A DNA stretch of 50,341 nucleotides from Aquiluna sp. (GTDB taxonomy: Bacteria; Actinomycetota; Actinomycetes; Actinomycetales; Microbacteriaceae): NCBI GenBank assembly GCA_028144365.1, contig JAOGAX010000005.1:1-50341 (forward strand), given 5' to 3'. The position numbers were made by a program, and so were the translations under genes. Each line of letters begins with the position of its first letter. Within the stretch, counting starts at the first letter, position 1. This document shows, piece after piece, positions 28,738 through 36,567 of this stretch. Under the pieces are notes generated by a model. It saw only the letters and a program-made list of their open reading frames with translations, searched no databases and was not told the DNA's origin.

Positions 28738-29997
28738 GTGCCCCTACCCAAATTACCTCTGGTCAAGGGCAGGGTCATAGATTCTGGAGACCAACTCAGC
28801 AAGAAGATGCTGATGGTCTACATCTTCATCCTGGCGCTCGCCATGAGCCTGATTCCCTTCACAATTGACCCCTACCTCCCAGCATTTCCCGCAATAGGAC
28901 AGTTCTTTGGGGTTGCCAATGGTGTCGTGCAGGCATCCTTTACGGGTGTAACCGTGGGTATCGCCGCCGGACAGTTACTAATCGGTCCGCTCTCCGACGC
29001 CTTTGGTCGCAGGCCACTACTTCTAATGACAATGACCGGCTATTTGCTGGCCACGATATTTGCCTTTTTCGCTCCCAACATCGAAGTCTTTATCCTGCTG
29101 AGATTCTTTATGGGCTTCTTCGCAGCTGGCGGAGATGTTGTTGCTAGGGCCGTGATTCGAGATCTGTTCCGGGGTCAGCCCATGCGCCAGATGCTGGCAA
29201 GGGTCTTCCTGGTCCAGTCGCTAGCTCCAATACTTGGCCCAATCCTGGGCTCGCAGCTCACCGAGCTGATTGCATGGCAGGGCGTGTTCCTTTTCTTTGC
29301 AATCGTCACACTGGTGCTGTTGCTTTTTGCAAACGTGTTTTTGATTGAGACCTTGCCGGTTTCGGCCAGAAGAAGCAGTTCGCCGCTGGGGCTTGCCCGG
29401 GGGTACGTCAACGCACTTAGAGACCGAGTCTTCATTGGACTGATGTTTTATGCCGCCCTGCAGCTCAGCGCCCTGTTCAGCTATTTGAACTTTGTCCCAT
29501 TTATCTTCCAAGAGGGATTTGGGGTGAGTCCAACTAATTTCGGGCTTTGGATGGCAGTTAACGGGGCTGCATCATATGTCGGAGTTCAGGTTGGGGCGCA
29601 CCTTGCAAAGTTCATTCAGGGCCACTGGCTCCTTGCCGCGTATAGCGTTATCGGCTCCCTTCTTGGCGTTGGGCTTTTTCTAACCTCAGGAACGAGCTTC
29701 TTGTGGGCAGAAGTCTTCTTTTTTGTACAGCTCTTTATTTTTGGCGCCAGCCTAACCGTCCTGCCTACCATCGCCCTTTATAACCATGGATCCGAGGCCG
29801 GCACAGCCTCTTCACTACTGGGCGTTTTCAACTTCACCTTCGCAAGCCTGATCTCCGCAACATACTTTCTGCTAAGAAGCACAGTCACCGCCGATCTAGG
29901 AGTGCTCATCGGGCTTCTTTATGCAGGCTCATTCCTAGCGCTCATTTTTATCTCTAGACCTTGGCTGCTTCCCGACATGAGAAAAGCAGATGTTTAG
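28738..29997 (+). CDS. Bcr/CflA-type MFS drug-resistance transporter
   Basis: Twelve-helix major facilitator (about 419 aa from this start) of the DHA1/Bcr-CflA type, proton-driven export of small molecules. Visible are the TM1 motif IDPYLPAFPAIG, motif A as GPLSDAFGRRPLLL after TM2, and motif C-like SLAPILGPILGSQL in TM5. The start is uncertain: GTG at 28738 directly follows the DyP stop without a clear ribosome site; ATG at 28807 is an alternative just before TM1. The longer frame beginning inside the DyP gene is not credible. It overlaps the GNAT gene by 8 bp. Confidence 0.86.
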   Translation: MPLPKLPLVKGRVIDSGDQLSKKMLMVYIFILALAMSLIPFTIDPYLPAFPAIGQFFGVANGVVQASFTGVTVGIAAGQLLIGPLSDAFGRRPLLLMTMTGYLLATIFAFFAPNIEVFILLRFFMGFFAAGGDVVARAVIRDLFRGQPMRQMLARVFLVQSLAPILGPILGSQLTELIAWQGVFLFFAIVTLVLLLFANVFLIETLPVSARRSSSPLGLARGYVNALRDRVFIGLMFYAALQLSALFSYLNFVPFIFQEGFGVSPTNFGLWMAVNGAASYVGVQVGAHLAKFIQGHWLLAAYSVIGSLLGVGLFLTSGTSFLWAEVFFFVQLFIFGASLTVLPTIALYNHGSEAGTASSLLGVFNFTFASLISATYFLLRSTVTADLGVLIGLLYAGSFLALIFISRPWLLPDMRKADV

Positions 29998-30907
29998 ACC
30001 CTGGCGAGAAGATGACCTGGAGCAGCTCATTGCGCTCTACAACGCCCACGACAGCGCCATAGATCCGGAGTTTGAGGACTCCAGTGCTGAGGAGATAAGG
30101 GAAGAGCTCAATGGCTTCTATGACGAGGTCATGGCCCAGGTCTATGAAGAAGAAGGTCTCATCACAGATCTTGTTACGGCACAGGTGGACAAAAAACGCG
30201 AGCGCGTCGAAATAGACGTCTTTGGTCTTCCCGAGAAACACGACTACGCCAGGTCTTTCGATCTTGCTATTAGCTGGACCAATGAACACTATGCCAAGTT
30301 TGAAAAGCGGGCGGTGTGCAATTCGAGAGACATAGAGCTACGCAGCGCAATTGAGGCACTTGAGTTTCAGCTCGTCAGAAGATATTGGACCATGCGCAAT
30401 CACGAACCAAACAGGTCATTTCCCAAACTGCCAAAGGGCGTTGAGATTAGACAAGCTGATTTTGCTAGCGAGCGCGCGACATGGCACCGGCTTCTTATGG
30501 ACTCTTTTTCTGGTCACTACGGCTTCAAGCAAAGAGGCTTCGAGGAGTGGGAGAAGAAGCAGCGTGAGCAGGTATTGCAGGATCCAGAGGGCGTGTTTTT
30601 CCTTGAGGAGGGAGGCGTTGCCGTCGGCTTGCTGGTCTGCACAAACCACAGAGCCGAAAACTCCGGAGGCTTTATTGACAAGCTTGGCGTTTTAGATTCT
30701 CACCGGGGCAAGGGTTATGGAGAGCTGCTTCTTCGCTGGGGATGCGCATATTCTGTCGCCAGAGGATTTAGCGATGTTGCCCTAGGGGTTGACACCGGAA
30801 ATGCCACTGGTGCGGTGGCGCTCTATGAAAAGGCAGGCTTTCGGCCAATGAATGTCTGGCTAGCGTTTTCGGACTCGGAAGAGCTTGAAGCCTCTTCCCT
30901 GAGTTAG
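29990..30907 (+). CDS. GNAT-family N-acetyltransferase, two domains
   Basis: 305-residue protein with two GNAT-like halves. The second half has the acetyl-CoA loop motif as HRGKGYGELLLRWG and a C-terminal NATGAVALYEKAGFRP, typical of active GNAT enzymes; the first half (about residues 1-140) is degenerate, with NSRDIELRSAIEALEFQLVR in the equivalent position. The substrate is unknown. The ATG lies 8 bp inside the MFS gene end, so the two are co-expressed; acetylation of an exported or toxic compound is a guess. Its 3' 48 bp overlap the convergent EamA gene. Confidence 0.82.
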   Translation: MFRPWREDDLEQLIALYNAHDSAIDPEFEDSSAEEIREELNGFYDEVMAQVYEEEGLITDLVTAQVDKKRERVEIDVFGLPEKHDYARSFDLAISWTNEHYAKFEKRAVCNSRDIELRSAIEALEFQLVRRYWTMRNHEPNRSFPKLPKGVEIRQADFASERATWHRLLMDSFSGHYGFKQRGFEEWEKKQREQVLQDPEGVFFLEEGGVAVGLLVCTNHRAENSGGFIDKLGVLDSHRGKGYGELLLRWGCAYSVARGFSDVALGVDTGNATGAVALYEKAGFRPMNVWLAFSDSEELEASSLS

Positions 30908-31759
30908 GTATGCACCTGTAATAACCAAAATTGCCCCTACGGGTTCGTACCAATGAAGAGTCTCTCCTAGCAGGAGAACCCCCCAGAAGGTTGCAATCAC
31001 GGGGTTGGTGTAGGTGACGGTTGCTGCCACCGCACTTCCGGCCTGAGCAACAATCTGGTGAAAGAGCCAGTAGGCGACGCCGCTACCGAATACTCCCAGC
31101 AGCAAAAGAGCCCCAACCGTTTCCACCCTAGGCTCGGCAACAAATAGCGGTCCTGTGAGAACGTAAAAAGGCAGCAGCGTGATGGCGCTGGTCAAAACCT
31201 GTACTGCGGCGGTAGAGGTGGGCGGCAACGCCATTGGGGTGATGTGCCGCCTTATGTATGGAGTCCCGATTCCGTAGGAGATGCTAGCCATAACTAGAGC
31301 CAGAATTGCCAGCTGGTCATTTTCACCAAAGCCCTGCCAGACACCCAGCGTTATGCCAACCCCAACCAGGCCGACCAGAAGACCAATGATTGCGGTGGAG
31401 GATTGCCTCTGGCCCCTAAAGAGCGTGAGTATCGCAAGCAGCGTGAATATTGGGGTAGTGGCATTGAGAATCGCGGCCAGGATGCTTGTGGTGAATTGCT
31501 GGGCAAATGCATACATCGTGAAGGGAAATGCGGACATCAAAAACCCAGCCACCCACAAGTGGCCCCACTGCTTCAGCTTCGAAGGCAGCGAAATCTTTAG
31601 GGCGAAGCCGATTGCCAGCATTGCGGCAGCGCCTAGCGCGGTTCTCCAAAAGGCAACGCCAAGGGCAGTTGTTAGCTCGAGCGAGAGCTCAATGAATAAA
31701 AAGCTCGAGCCCCAAATCAGGGCCATCGGAATGAACTTGAATACCCAGTGGCTGAGCAA
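30860..31759 (-). CDS. EamA/DMT-family membrane transporter
   Basis: 299-residue protein with about ten membrane helices in two EamA repeats, for instance FIPMALIWGSSFLFIELSLE at the N terminus and GVFGSGVAYWLFHQIVAQAG in the second repeat. The second repeat ends in TYTNPVIATFWGVLLLGE, a family hallmark. Substrates of this family are metabolites such as amino acids or nucleosides; none can be assigned. It starts one base after the gnd stop on the same strand. The basic C terminus (GFKLFRVRKR) is encoded in the 48-bp overlap with the GNAT gene. Confidence 0.87.
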   Translation of the reverse strand: MLSHWVFKFIPMALIWGSSFLFIELSLELTTALGVAFWRTALGAAAMLAIGFALKISLPSKLKQWGHLWVAGFLMSAFPFTMYAFAQQFTTSILAAILNATTPIFTLLAILTLFRGQRQSSTAIIGLLVGLVGVGITLGVWQGFGENDQLAILALVMASISYGIGTPYIRRHITPMALPPTSTAAVQVLTSAITLLPFYVLTGPLFVAEPRVETVGALLLLGVFGSGVAYWLFHQIVAQAGSAVAATVTYTNPVIATFWGVLLLGETLHWYEPVGAILVITGAYLTQGRGFKLFRVRKR

Positions 31760-31760
31760 G

Positions 31761-33197
31761 TTAGTCGGTCTTTATCTCAGAACGGTCCCCGGACCAAAGG
31801 GTGTGGTAGCTGCCCTCCGCGTCGATGCGCTTGTAGGTGTGAGCACCGAAGAAGTCTCTTTGGCCCTGGACCAGAGCAGCCGGTAGGCGTTTTGCACGCA
31901 GGCCGTCGTAGTAGCTCAACGATGAGGCAAATGCGGGAGAGGGCACACCTGTCAGTGCAGCCATCGCCACGATCTCGCGCCAAGAAGCTATGGTTCCGGC
32001 AATGGCGGCAACAAAGTAATCATCGAAAAGCAGGGAAAGTAGTTTTTCGTCCTTGCGATAGGCATCGGTGATTCGGTTCAGGAACTGAGCACGGATTATG
32101 CAACCGCCACGCCAAATCTTGGCAACCTCGCCGAGATTAATCTCCCAGTTGGATTCCTTTGCGCCCGCCCTAATGGCATCGAAGCCCTGGGCGTAGGCAA
32201 TGATCTTTGACGCATAGAGAGCCCTGCGCACAGCCTCAACAAAAGCCGGCTTGTCTTCGACAGCCCAAACCTGATTAGCGGCTGGAAGCTCTGGCTTACC
32301 TGCGCGCTGGGCGTGCTGAGCGGAGAGTGAGCGAGCGAACACAGCCTCAGCAATACCGGAGACCGGGGCTCCTAGGTCGAGTGCAGTTTGAACTGTCCAG
32401 ACCCCTGTGCCCTTGCTGCCCGCGGCATCAAGGATGACATCCACAAGCGGTTCACCGGTCTTTGCATCTTTTTGCCTCAGAACCTCTGCGGTGATCTCGA
32501 TTAGGTAGCTTTCAAGTTCGCCCTTGTTCCACTCGCTGAAGATGTCAGCGATTTCATCTGGACTGAAGCCTCCGGCCTGGCGCAGCATGTCGTAGGCCTC
32601 GGCGATTAGCTGCATGTCTGCATACTCGATGCCGTTGTGAATCATCTTCACAAAGTGCCCAGCTCCATCCGAGCCGATGTGAGTTACGCAGGGCTCGCCC
32701 TCGGCCACAGCTGCGATGGTCTCCAAAATTGGGCCGAGGGTCGCATATGCCTCTTTTGTGCCGCCAGGCATGATCGAAGGGCCTTTGAGAGCACCCTCCT
32801 CACCACCTGAGATCCCGGCACCAACGAAGTGGATGCCCTTCGCGGAAACTTCTTTTTCCCTGCGGATTGTGTCTGTGTAGAGGGCGTTGCCGCCATCAAC
32901 GATGATGTCGCCCTTTTCAAAGCGCTCGGTCAGCTGGCTAATGACGGCGTCGGTGCCGGCACCCGCCTGGACCATGATGATTGCCGTTCTTGGCTTTGAG
33001 AGCGAAGCAACGAAGTCGTCGATGCTTTCGCTGGCGATGAAGTTTGCTTCCGGGTGATCAGCGGTCAGCTGGTTAGTCTTCTCAACACTGCGGTTGTAGA
33101 TAGCGACACGGTTGCCCTCACGCGAGGCTAGGTTGCGAGCCAGGTTAGAACCCATTACCGCGAGCCCGACGACACCGATATTTGCCTTTTCAGTCAT
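31761..33197 (-). CDS. gnd: 6-phosphogluconate dehydrogenase, decarboxylating
   Basis: Cytoplasmic pentose phosphate pathway enzyme (478 aa) making ribulose-5-phosphate, CO2 and NADPH. The N-terminal Rossmann motif is GVVGLAVMGSNLARN with NRSVEKT for NADP binding; the substrate site is seen in GISGGEEGALKGPSIMPGG and KMIHNGIEYADMQ, and the C-terminal helical domain holds RAQFLNRI. This long, homodimeric form uses NADP. AAGGAAC lies upstream of the ATG. The EamA gene follows after one base. Confidence 0.97.
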   Translation of the reverse strand: MTEKANIGVVGLAVMGSNLARNLASREGNRVAIYNRSVEKTNQLTADHPEANFIASESIDDFVASLSKPRTAIIMVQAGAGTDAVISQLTERFEKGDIIVDGGNALYTDTIRREKEVSAKGIHFVGAGISGGEEGALKGPSIMPGGTKEAYATLGPILETIAAVAEGEPCVTHIGSDGAGHFVKMIHNGIEYADMQLIAEAYDMLRQAGGFSPDEIADIFSEWNKGELESYLIEITAEVLRQKDAKTGEPLVDVILDAAGSKGTGVWTVQTALDLGAPVSGIAEAVFARSLSAQHAQRAGKPELPAANQVWAVEDKPAFVEAVRRALYASKIIAYAQGFDAIRAGAKESNWEINLGEVAKIWRGGCIIRAQFLNRITDAYRKDEKLLSLLFDDYFVAAIAGTIASWREIVAMAALTGVPSPAFASSLSYYDGLRAKRLPAALVQGQRDFFGAHTYKRIDAEGSYHTLWSGDRSEIKTD

Positions 33198-33359
33198 TGG
33201 CTTGTTCCTTAGGTAAAGATGTGACGCGCGCTTCGCCGGGCGTTGGAGTAGTTACTAGGTTAGCCCACCTAAGCTCCGCTTGACTTTGAAACAAGGCAGA
33301 CTTAGGCCTCTCCGCGAGCTCTGCTGACCTAATCACTTTTGCTCCTCTAGCCTTATCCC

Positions 33360-34172
33360 ATGGCTACATGGGACATCGGTGCTCCGGTAGCGGCTTTCAC
33401 CTGGAAGTCGGCTAGCCCGAGAGCACAACTTCTTTTGATGCACGGTCTTGGCGAATACTCCGAGCGTTATCTCACCTACTACAGCGAACTAATCCCCAAG
33501 CTCAACCAACAGGGCATAGATGTTTACGCCTTTGATCTTCCAGGGCACGGCAGGACTGCCGGTGAGCGCGGACTCGTGGACGTCAATCAGGGCGTTGCCC
33601 TGCACCTGCAAGCGCGTTCTAGGCTTCCGGTCGGGCTACCAACGGTTCTTTATGGACACTCTCTAGGCGGCTTGATCACCGCAGCCAGCATTGTCCGAGA
33701 ACGAGGCAATATTTCGGCTGCAGTTATCAGTTCGGCAGCAATGCAAACGCCATCAAAACGTTGGGAGCGACTACTCGCCAAGGTATCAACGAGATTGGCC
33801 CCCTCGGCTCCCATGCCTCTTCCTCGGCCAGGTATCGAGGCACTATCGCGAGACAAGGCCTTTTTGGCAGCGGTGCAGAAAGACGAGCTTTTCTTTGAGG
33901 GCAAGGCTAAGAACCTAGTTGCGAAGACTGTCCTTGAGGTTTCGGATCAGGTCTGGGCCGCAACCGGTAATTGGAAGGCGCCAACGCTAATCATCCACGG
34001 CAACAAGGACACCTCCACCTCACACCTAAACTCCATGGGGCTGCACCAGGCGATCGCAAGTCCTGACAAAGAGCTAAAGATCTACCCTGGGGGACACCAC
34101 GAGCTTCTAAATGACCTCTGCAAGAGCGAGGTAGAGGAAGACATCTTTGAGTGGCTTCTGGCCCGGGTTTAG
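33360..34172 (+). CDS. Alpha/beta hydrolase, monoacylglycerol lipase type
   Basis: 270-residue serine hydrolase resembling monoacylglycerol lipases/lysophospholipases. The oxyanion region is LMHGLGEYSERY, the nucleophile elbow is YGHSLGGL (Ser near residue 102), the acid lies near IIHGNKDTSTS and the catalytic His is in PGGHHELLND. No signal peptide, so it acts in the cytosol or at the membrane face. It diverges from gnd across 162 bp that contain no other gene. The natural substrate is not determined. Confidence 0.87.
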   Translation: MATWDIGAPVAAFTWKSASPRAQLLLMHGLGEYSERYLTYYSELIPKLNQQGIDVYAFDLPGHGRTAGERGLVDVNQGVALHLQARSRLPVGLPTVLYGHSLGGLITAASIVRERGNISAAVISSAAMQTPSKRWERLLAKVSTRLAPSAPMPLPRPGIEALSRDKAFLAAVQKDELFFEGKAKNLVAKTVLEVSDQVWAATGNWKAPTLIIHGNKDTSTSHLNSMGLHQAIASPDKELKIYPGGHHELLNDLCKSEVEEDIFEWLLARV

Positions 34173-34197
34173 CGAGAACGTAACAAAGCGTAAGAAT

Positions 34198-34227
34198 TTG
34201 ACACATGGAGCACTCTTGCCCCATGCT
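34198..34227 (+). promoter_or_regulatory. Promoter for a leaderless leader-peptide transcript
   Basis: TTGACA at 34198-34203, an 18-bp spacer and CATGCT at 34222-34227. The expected transcription start falls at or next to the ATG at 34236, which has no ribosome site, as in leaderless actinobacterial uORFs. The -10 is a weak match. Confidence 0.45.
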
Positions 34228-34235
34228 TTATCCCA

Positions 34236-34325
34236 ATGAGTAGTCGATCAGTCGAGGAGCGCGCCACTGGCGCTAGCTTCTCCTGCTCGATGGCAATGTG
34301 CATGTGCATGCGCATGTGCCGCTAA
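34236..34325 (+). CDS. Cys/Met-rich leader peptide (29 aa)
   Basis: Short ORF of 29 codons upstream of the winged-helix regulator gene. Its C-terminal half reads SCSMAMCMCMRMCR, with four Cys and five Met in 13 residues, encoded by an ATGTGC-type DNA repeat. The stop codon is inside the 5' arm of a perfect 8-bp hairpin (34321-34328 with 34340-34347). This is the layout of a translation-dependent attenuator that senses cysteinyl- or methionyl-tRNA. Cys-rich leader peptides controlling sulfur genes are known in actinobacteria; this one precedes a DNA-binding protein gene instead. It is outside typical gene calls because of its length. Confidence 0.65.
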   Translation: MSSRSVEERATGASFSCSMAMCMCMRMCR

Positions 34326-34347
34326 TCAACTTTGCTTACTGATTAGC
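34321..34347 (+). promoter_or_regulatory. Hairpin overlapping the leader-peptide stop codon
   Basis: GCTAATCA (34321-34328) pairs perfectly with TGATTAGC (34340-34347) across an 11-nt loop. A second small hairpin, GCACG (34374-34378) with CGTGC (34384-34388), follows, and GTGCAT units in the leader ORF are complementary to ATGCAC at 34399-34404 near the next ribosome site. Alternative structures could therefore couple leader translation to expression of the regulator. Confidence 0.5.
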
Positions 34348-34423
34348 AATTAGGCACCAGCACCCCAACAAACGCACGTGATTCGTGCACCTAATTTCAT
34401 GCACTCACAAAGGACTCATAAAA

Positions 34424-35017
34424 ATGACAACAGCACTAAAGAAGCAGACCGAGGCCAAGGGCTTCGCTCTATACGTAGGCATTACAGAGCAGCAGGCAGA
34501 GGCCGCAGGCCTCAGCCTCGCGGAGATTGCATCGGCTTTGAAAGCCAAGCTCTCCGAGCTAGTTCCAACATCGGCGAATGAAACCTATGCGGCGCTCGCG
34601 ATTGCACCAGAGGAATCATCCGGTAGGCCCCTGGACATCACTCGGCTAGCGCTGGGGGAGCCAAGAGCGGTTCGTGCGGCTAAGCCACAGCCCGACGAAG
34701 TTGAGGCAGCAAAGGGAGTAGTTGTGGACCTGAGCCGCAAGAAGGTCTTCGTTGACGGCAGCCACGCACCACTCACTTGCAAGGAGTTTGAACTTCTAGC
34801 GCTTCTGATCGAGAACGAGGGTGAAACTGTCACGCGGGAGACCATAGCCTCAATCTCTGAGCGCTGCGGAGAGGCAACCCCAAACTTCAGGACCATCGAC
34901 GTTCACGTTCGCAGGCTGCGCTCGAAGCTTGGGCTCTATGAGGACATAGTGAGAACAGCACGCGGGCAGGGCTACCGCTTTGATGCCCACCCTGATGTCT
35001 TGATCGAGAAGCTCTAG
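34424..35017 (+). CDS. Winged-helix transcriptional regulator without receiver domain
   Basis: 197-residue protein. The C-terminal 95 residues form an OmpR/PhoB-type winged helix: VVDLSRKKVFVDG, LTCKEFELLALLIENEGETVT, the recognition helix region TIDVHVRRLRSKLG and the wing VRTARGQGYRF. The N-terminal 90 residues are not a receiver domain (no Asp phosphorylation site recognised) and I do not recognise them; they contain a helix-rich ITEQQAEAAGLSLAEIASAL. The start at ATG 34424 has AAAGGA upstream; the frame to 34385 is rejected. Regulated probably by the Cys/Met leader, hence perhaps a sulfur-related regulator (inference). Ends overlap the convergent transporter by 4 bp. Confidence 0.82.
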   Translation: MTTALKKQTEAKGFALYVGITEQQAEAAGLSLAEIASALKAKLSELVPTSANETYAALAIAPEESSGRPLDITRLALGEPRAVRAAKPQPDEVEAAKGVVVDLSRKKVFVDGSHAPLTCKEFELLALLIENEGETVTRETIASISERCGEATPNFRTIDVHVRRLRSKLGLYEDIVRTARGQGYRFDAHPDVLIEKL

Positions 35018-35931
35018 CGTCTACTTGCCACCAAGGTTGCACCCACAAGAGCGAGCAGCACTCCTGCGAGGGTGTAGCCAGTGACTTCTCTTGATGAGAT
35101 TGGTGCTACTAGGTCCAAGAGCAGTGAGCTAATTAGCTGACCCACCAGGAGAGACACTCCCATGGCCAGGGTGCCGATCTTTGGCACCAGGACGACCTGA
35201 ACAAAGATAAACACGACCCCCACAAGTCCTCCGATATAGAGAACCGGCTCGGTGGGAAGCTCTCTGGAGAATTGGAAGCCACCGTTTGTGACCAGGAGCG
35301 CGATTGCAATCAGGGAAGTACCTAAGACGAAGTTGATTAGCGTCGCCACCACCGCTGATTCGGTCTGCCTGCCGAGGTTGCCATTTAATGCCTGCTGGAA
35401 GCCAATGCCGATACCAGCCAAAAAAGGCAGCAGAGAGATTGGTTGGAAGCTGTAGTTGGCAAAGTCCCCGGTGACAATCAGCCCGGCGATTGCCAACGCC
35501 GTCCCAAGAATCCTTAGGAGACCAAGGGGACGCCTTGTCATTCCAAGAAGACCCCGACCGTCAATTGTGAGAGCGGCAAGCGCCTGGCCTGTGACTACTG
35601 ATACCGCGAAAAGCGAGATGCCTATGACCCCGGCAACAGTGCCCTGGGTGATGACAAACAGACCACCAAGCAGTCCACCAGCGAGCCCCCAAAGCGGAAA
35701 GCCCCTGCCGATACGGCGAGTGAAAGCCCGGAGCTTGGCTCGGTCACGCTTTGATATGGCGACGATTACCCCAATGATCACTAGCCCTGAAGAAAACGAA
35801 ATTAAAGCCGCAAGAATGCCATTTTCGAGTGCGACCCCAAGACCCGAATTAACCCTGGCCTGAACGGCCATGAACCCGCCAGCAAGGACTGAGATTGCGA
35901 TAGCAATTGCCTTACTTGAAGCGTCACTCAC
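35014..35931 (-). CDS. YdcZ/DUF606-type DMT transporter
   Basis: About 305 residues with roughly ten membrane helices as two repeats of the DUF606 unit. The first repeat starts AIAISVLAGGFMAVQARVNS, the second FLAGIGIGFQQALNGNLG, both typical of this family. GTG at 35931 (MSDASSK) is chosen; the open frame to 36003 adds 24 unlikely residues. Substrate unknown. It shares a short 49-bp divergent region with the DUF3817-like gene. Confidence 0.82.
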   Translation of the reverse strand: MSDASSKAIAIAISVLAGGFMAVQARVNSGLGVALENGILAALISFSSGLVIIGVIVAISKRDRAKLRAFTRRIGRGFPLWGLAGGLLGGLFVITQGTVAGVIGISLFAVSVVTGQALAALTIDGRGLLGMTRRPLGLLRILGTALAIAGLIVTGDFANYSFQPISLLPFLAGIGIGFQQALNGNLGRQTESAVVATLINFVLGTSLIAIALLVTNGGFQFSRELPTEPVLYIGGLVGVVFIFVQVVLVPKIGTLAMGVSLLVGQLISSLLLDLVAPISSREVTGYTLAGVLLALVGATLVASRR

Positions 35932-35980
35932 ACCAACGAGCCTAGGGCAGTGATTTAGGCTTGGGTTGATAGGAGATACC

Positions 35981-36451
35981 TTGAATACCAGCCCGAAATC
36001 CATTTATAGATTCTTTGCAACCGGTGAGGCAATTACTTGGGGACTATTGATATCGGCGCTTCTCTCAAGGGCGCTCGGTGACCTAATCCCTCACGCCGTC
36101 ACGATTGCCGGAAGCATTCACGGAGCCATGTTCCTCAGCTACTGCGTGGTGGCGGTATTGGTAGGGCTAAACCAGCGCTGGGCAATAGGCAAAATCGCCG
36201 GGGCAGTAGCGCTTGCAATCGTTCCATTCGCGACCGTTCCCTTTGACCGGAGGCTGCTCAAACAAAATGCTCTCGAGGGTTCCTGGCGGACTGAGCCAAC
36301 CGAAGATCCTCGAGACAAGGGTGTAATTGACAGGCTCTTCAGGTGGTTTATCGCAAGGCCCGTGATACTTGTGCTTTTGATCGTTTTGGTCCTACCGGCA
36401 ATCTTTGGCTTCCTTTTGTTTCTCGGTCCACCAACCGAGTGGTTTGACTAA
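35981..36451 (+). CDS. DUF3817-like small membrane protein
   Basis: 156-residue membrane protein. The N-terminal part (about residues 1-85) has the DUF3817-like pattern: YRFFATGEAITWGLLIS, a His-containing helix segment GSIHGAMFLSYCVVAVLVG and a third helix, then FDRRLLKQ. A fourth helix lies at the C terminus (PVILVLLIVLVLPAIFGFLL). Function is unknown for the family. TTG at 35981 is chosen because TAGGAG lies 5-9 bp upstream; the ORF could begin at 35966 but would lose this spacing. Confidence 0.75.
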   Translation: MNTSPKSIYRFFATGEAITWGLLISALLSRALGDLIPHAVTIAGSIHGAMFLSYCVVAVLVGLNQRWAIGKIAGAVALAIVPFATVPFDRRLLKQNALEGSWRTEPTEDPRDKGVIDRLFRWFIARPVILVLLIVLVLPAIFGFLLFLGPPTEWFD

Positions 36452-36567
36452 AAAACTGCTTATTTCGCAGAAAAGCATTAGTTTTTCAACTGATTTAGTC
36501 TAATAAGGCTTCTAAGTTCGCTTAAAAGCACCGCTTAGGTGACAATGGCAGGACAAAGGAGTACAAA

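Noticed and set aside
31281-31886. 201-codon plus-strand ORF over EamA and gnd
   Set aside because: Antisense to EamA and gnd, which have clear family motifs; composition is that of a shadow frame.
34294-34320. ATGTGC repeat as a microsatellite or CRISPR-like repeat
   Set aside because: The four near-repeats are explained by Met-Cys codons of the leader peptide and there are no spacers.
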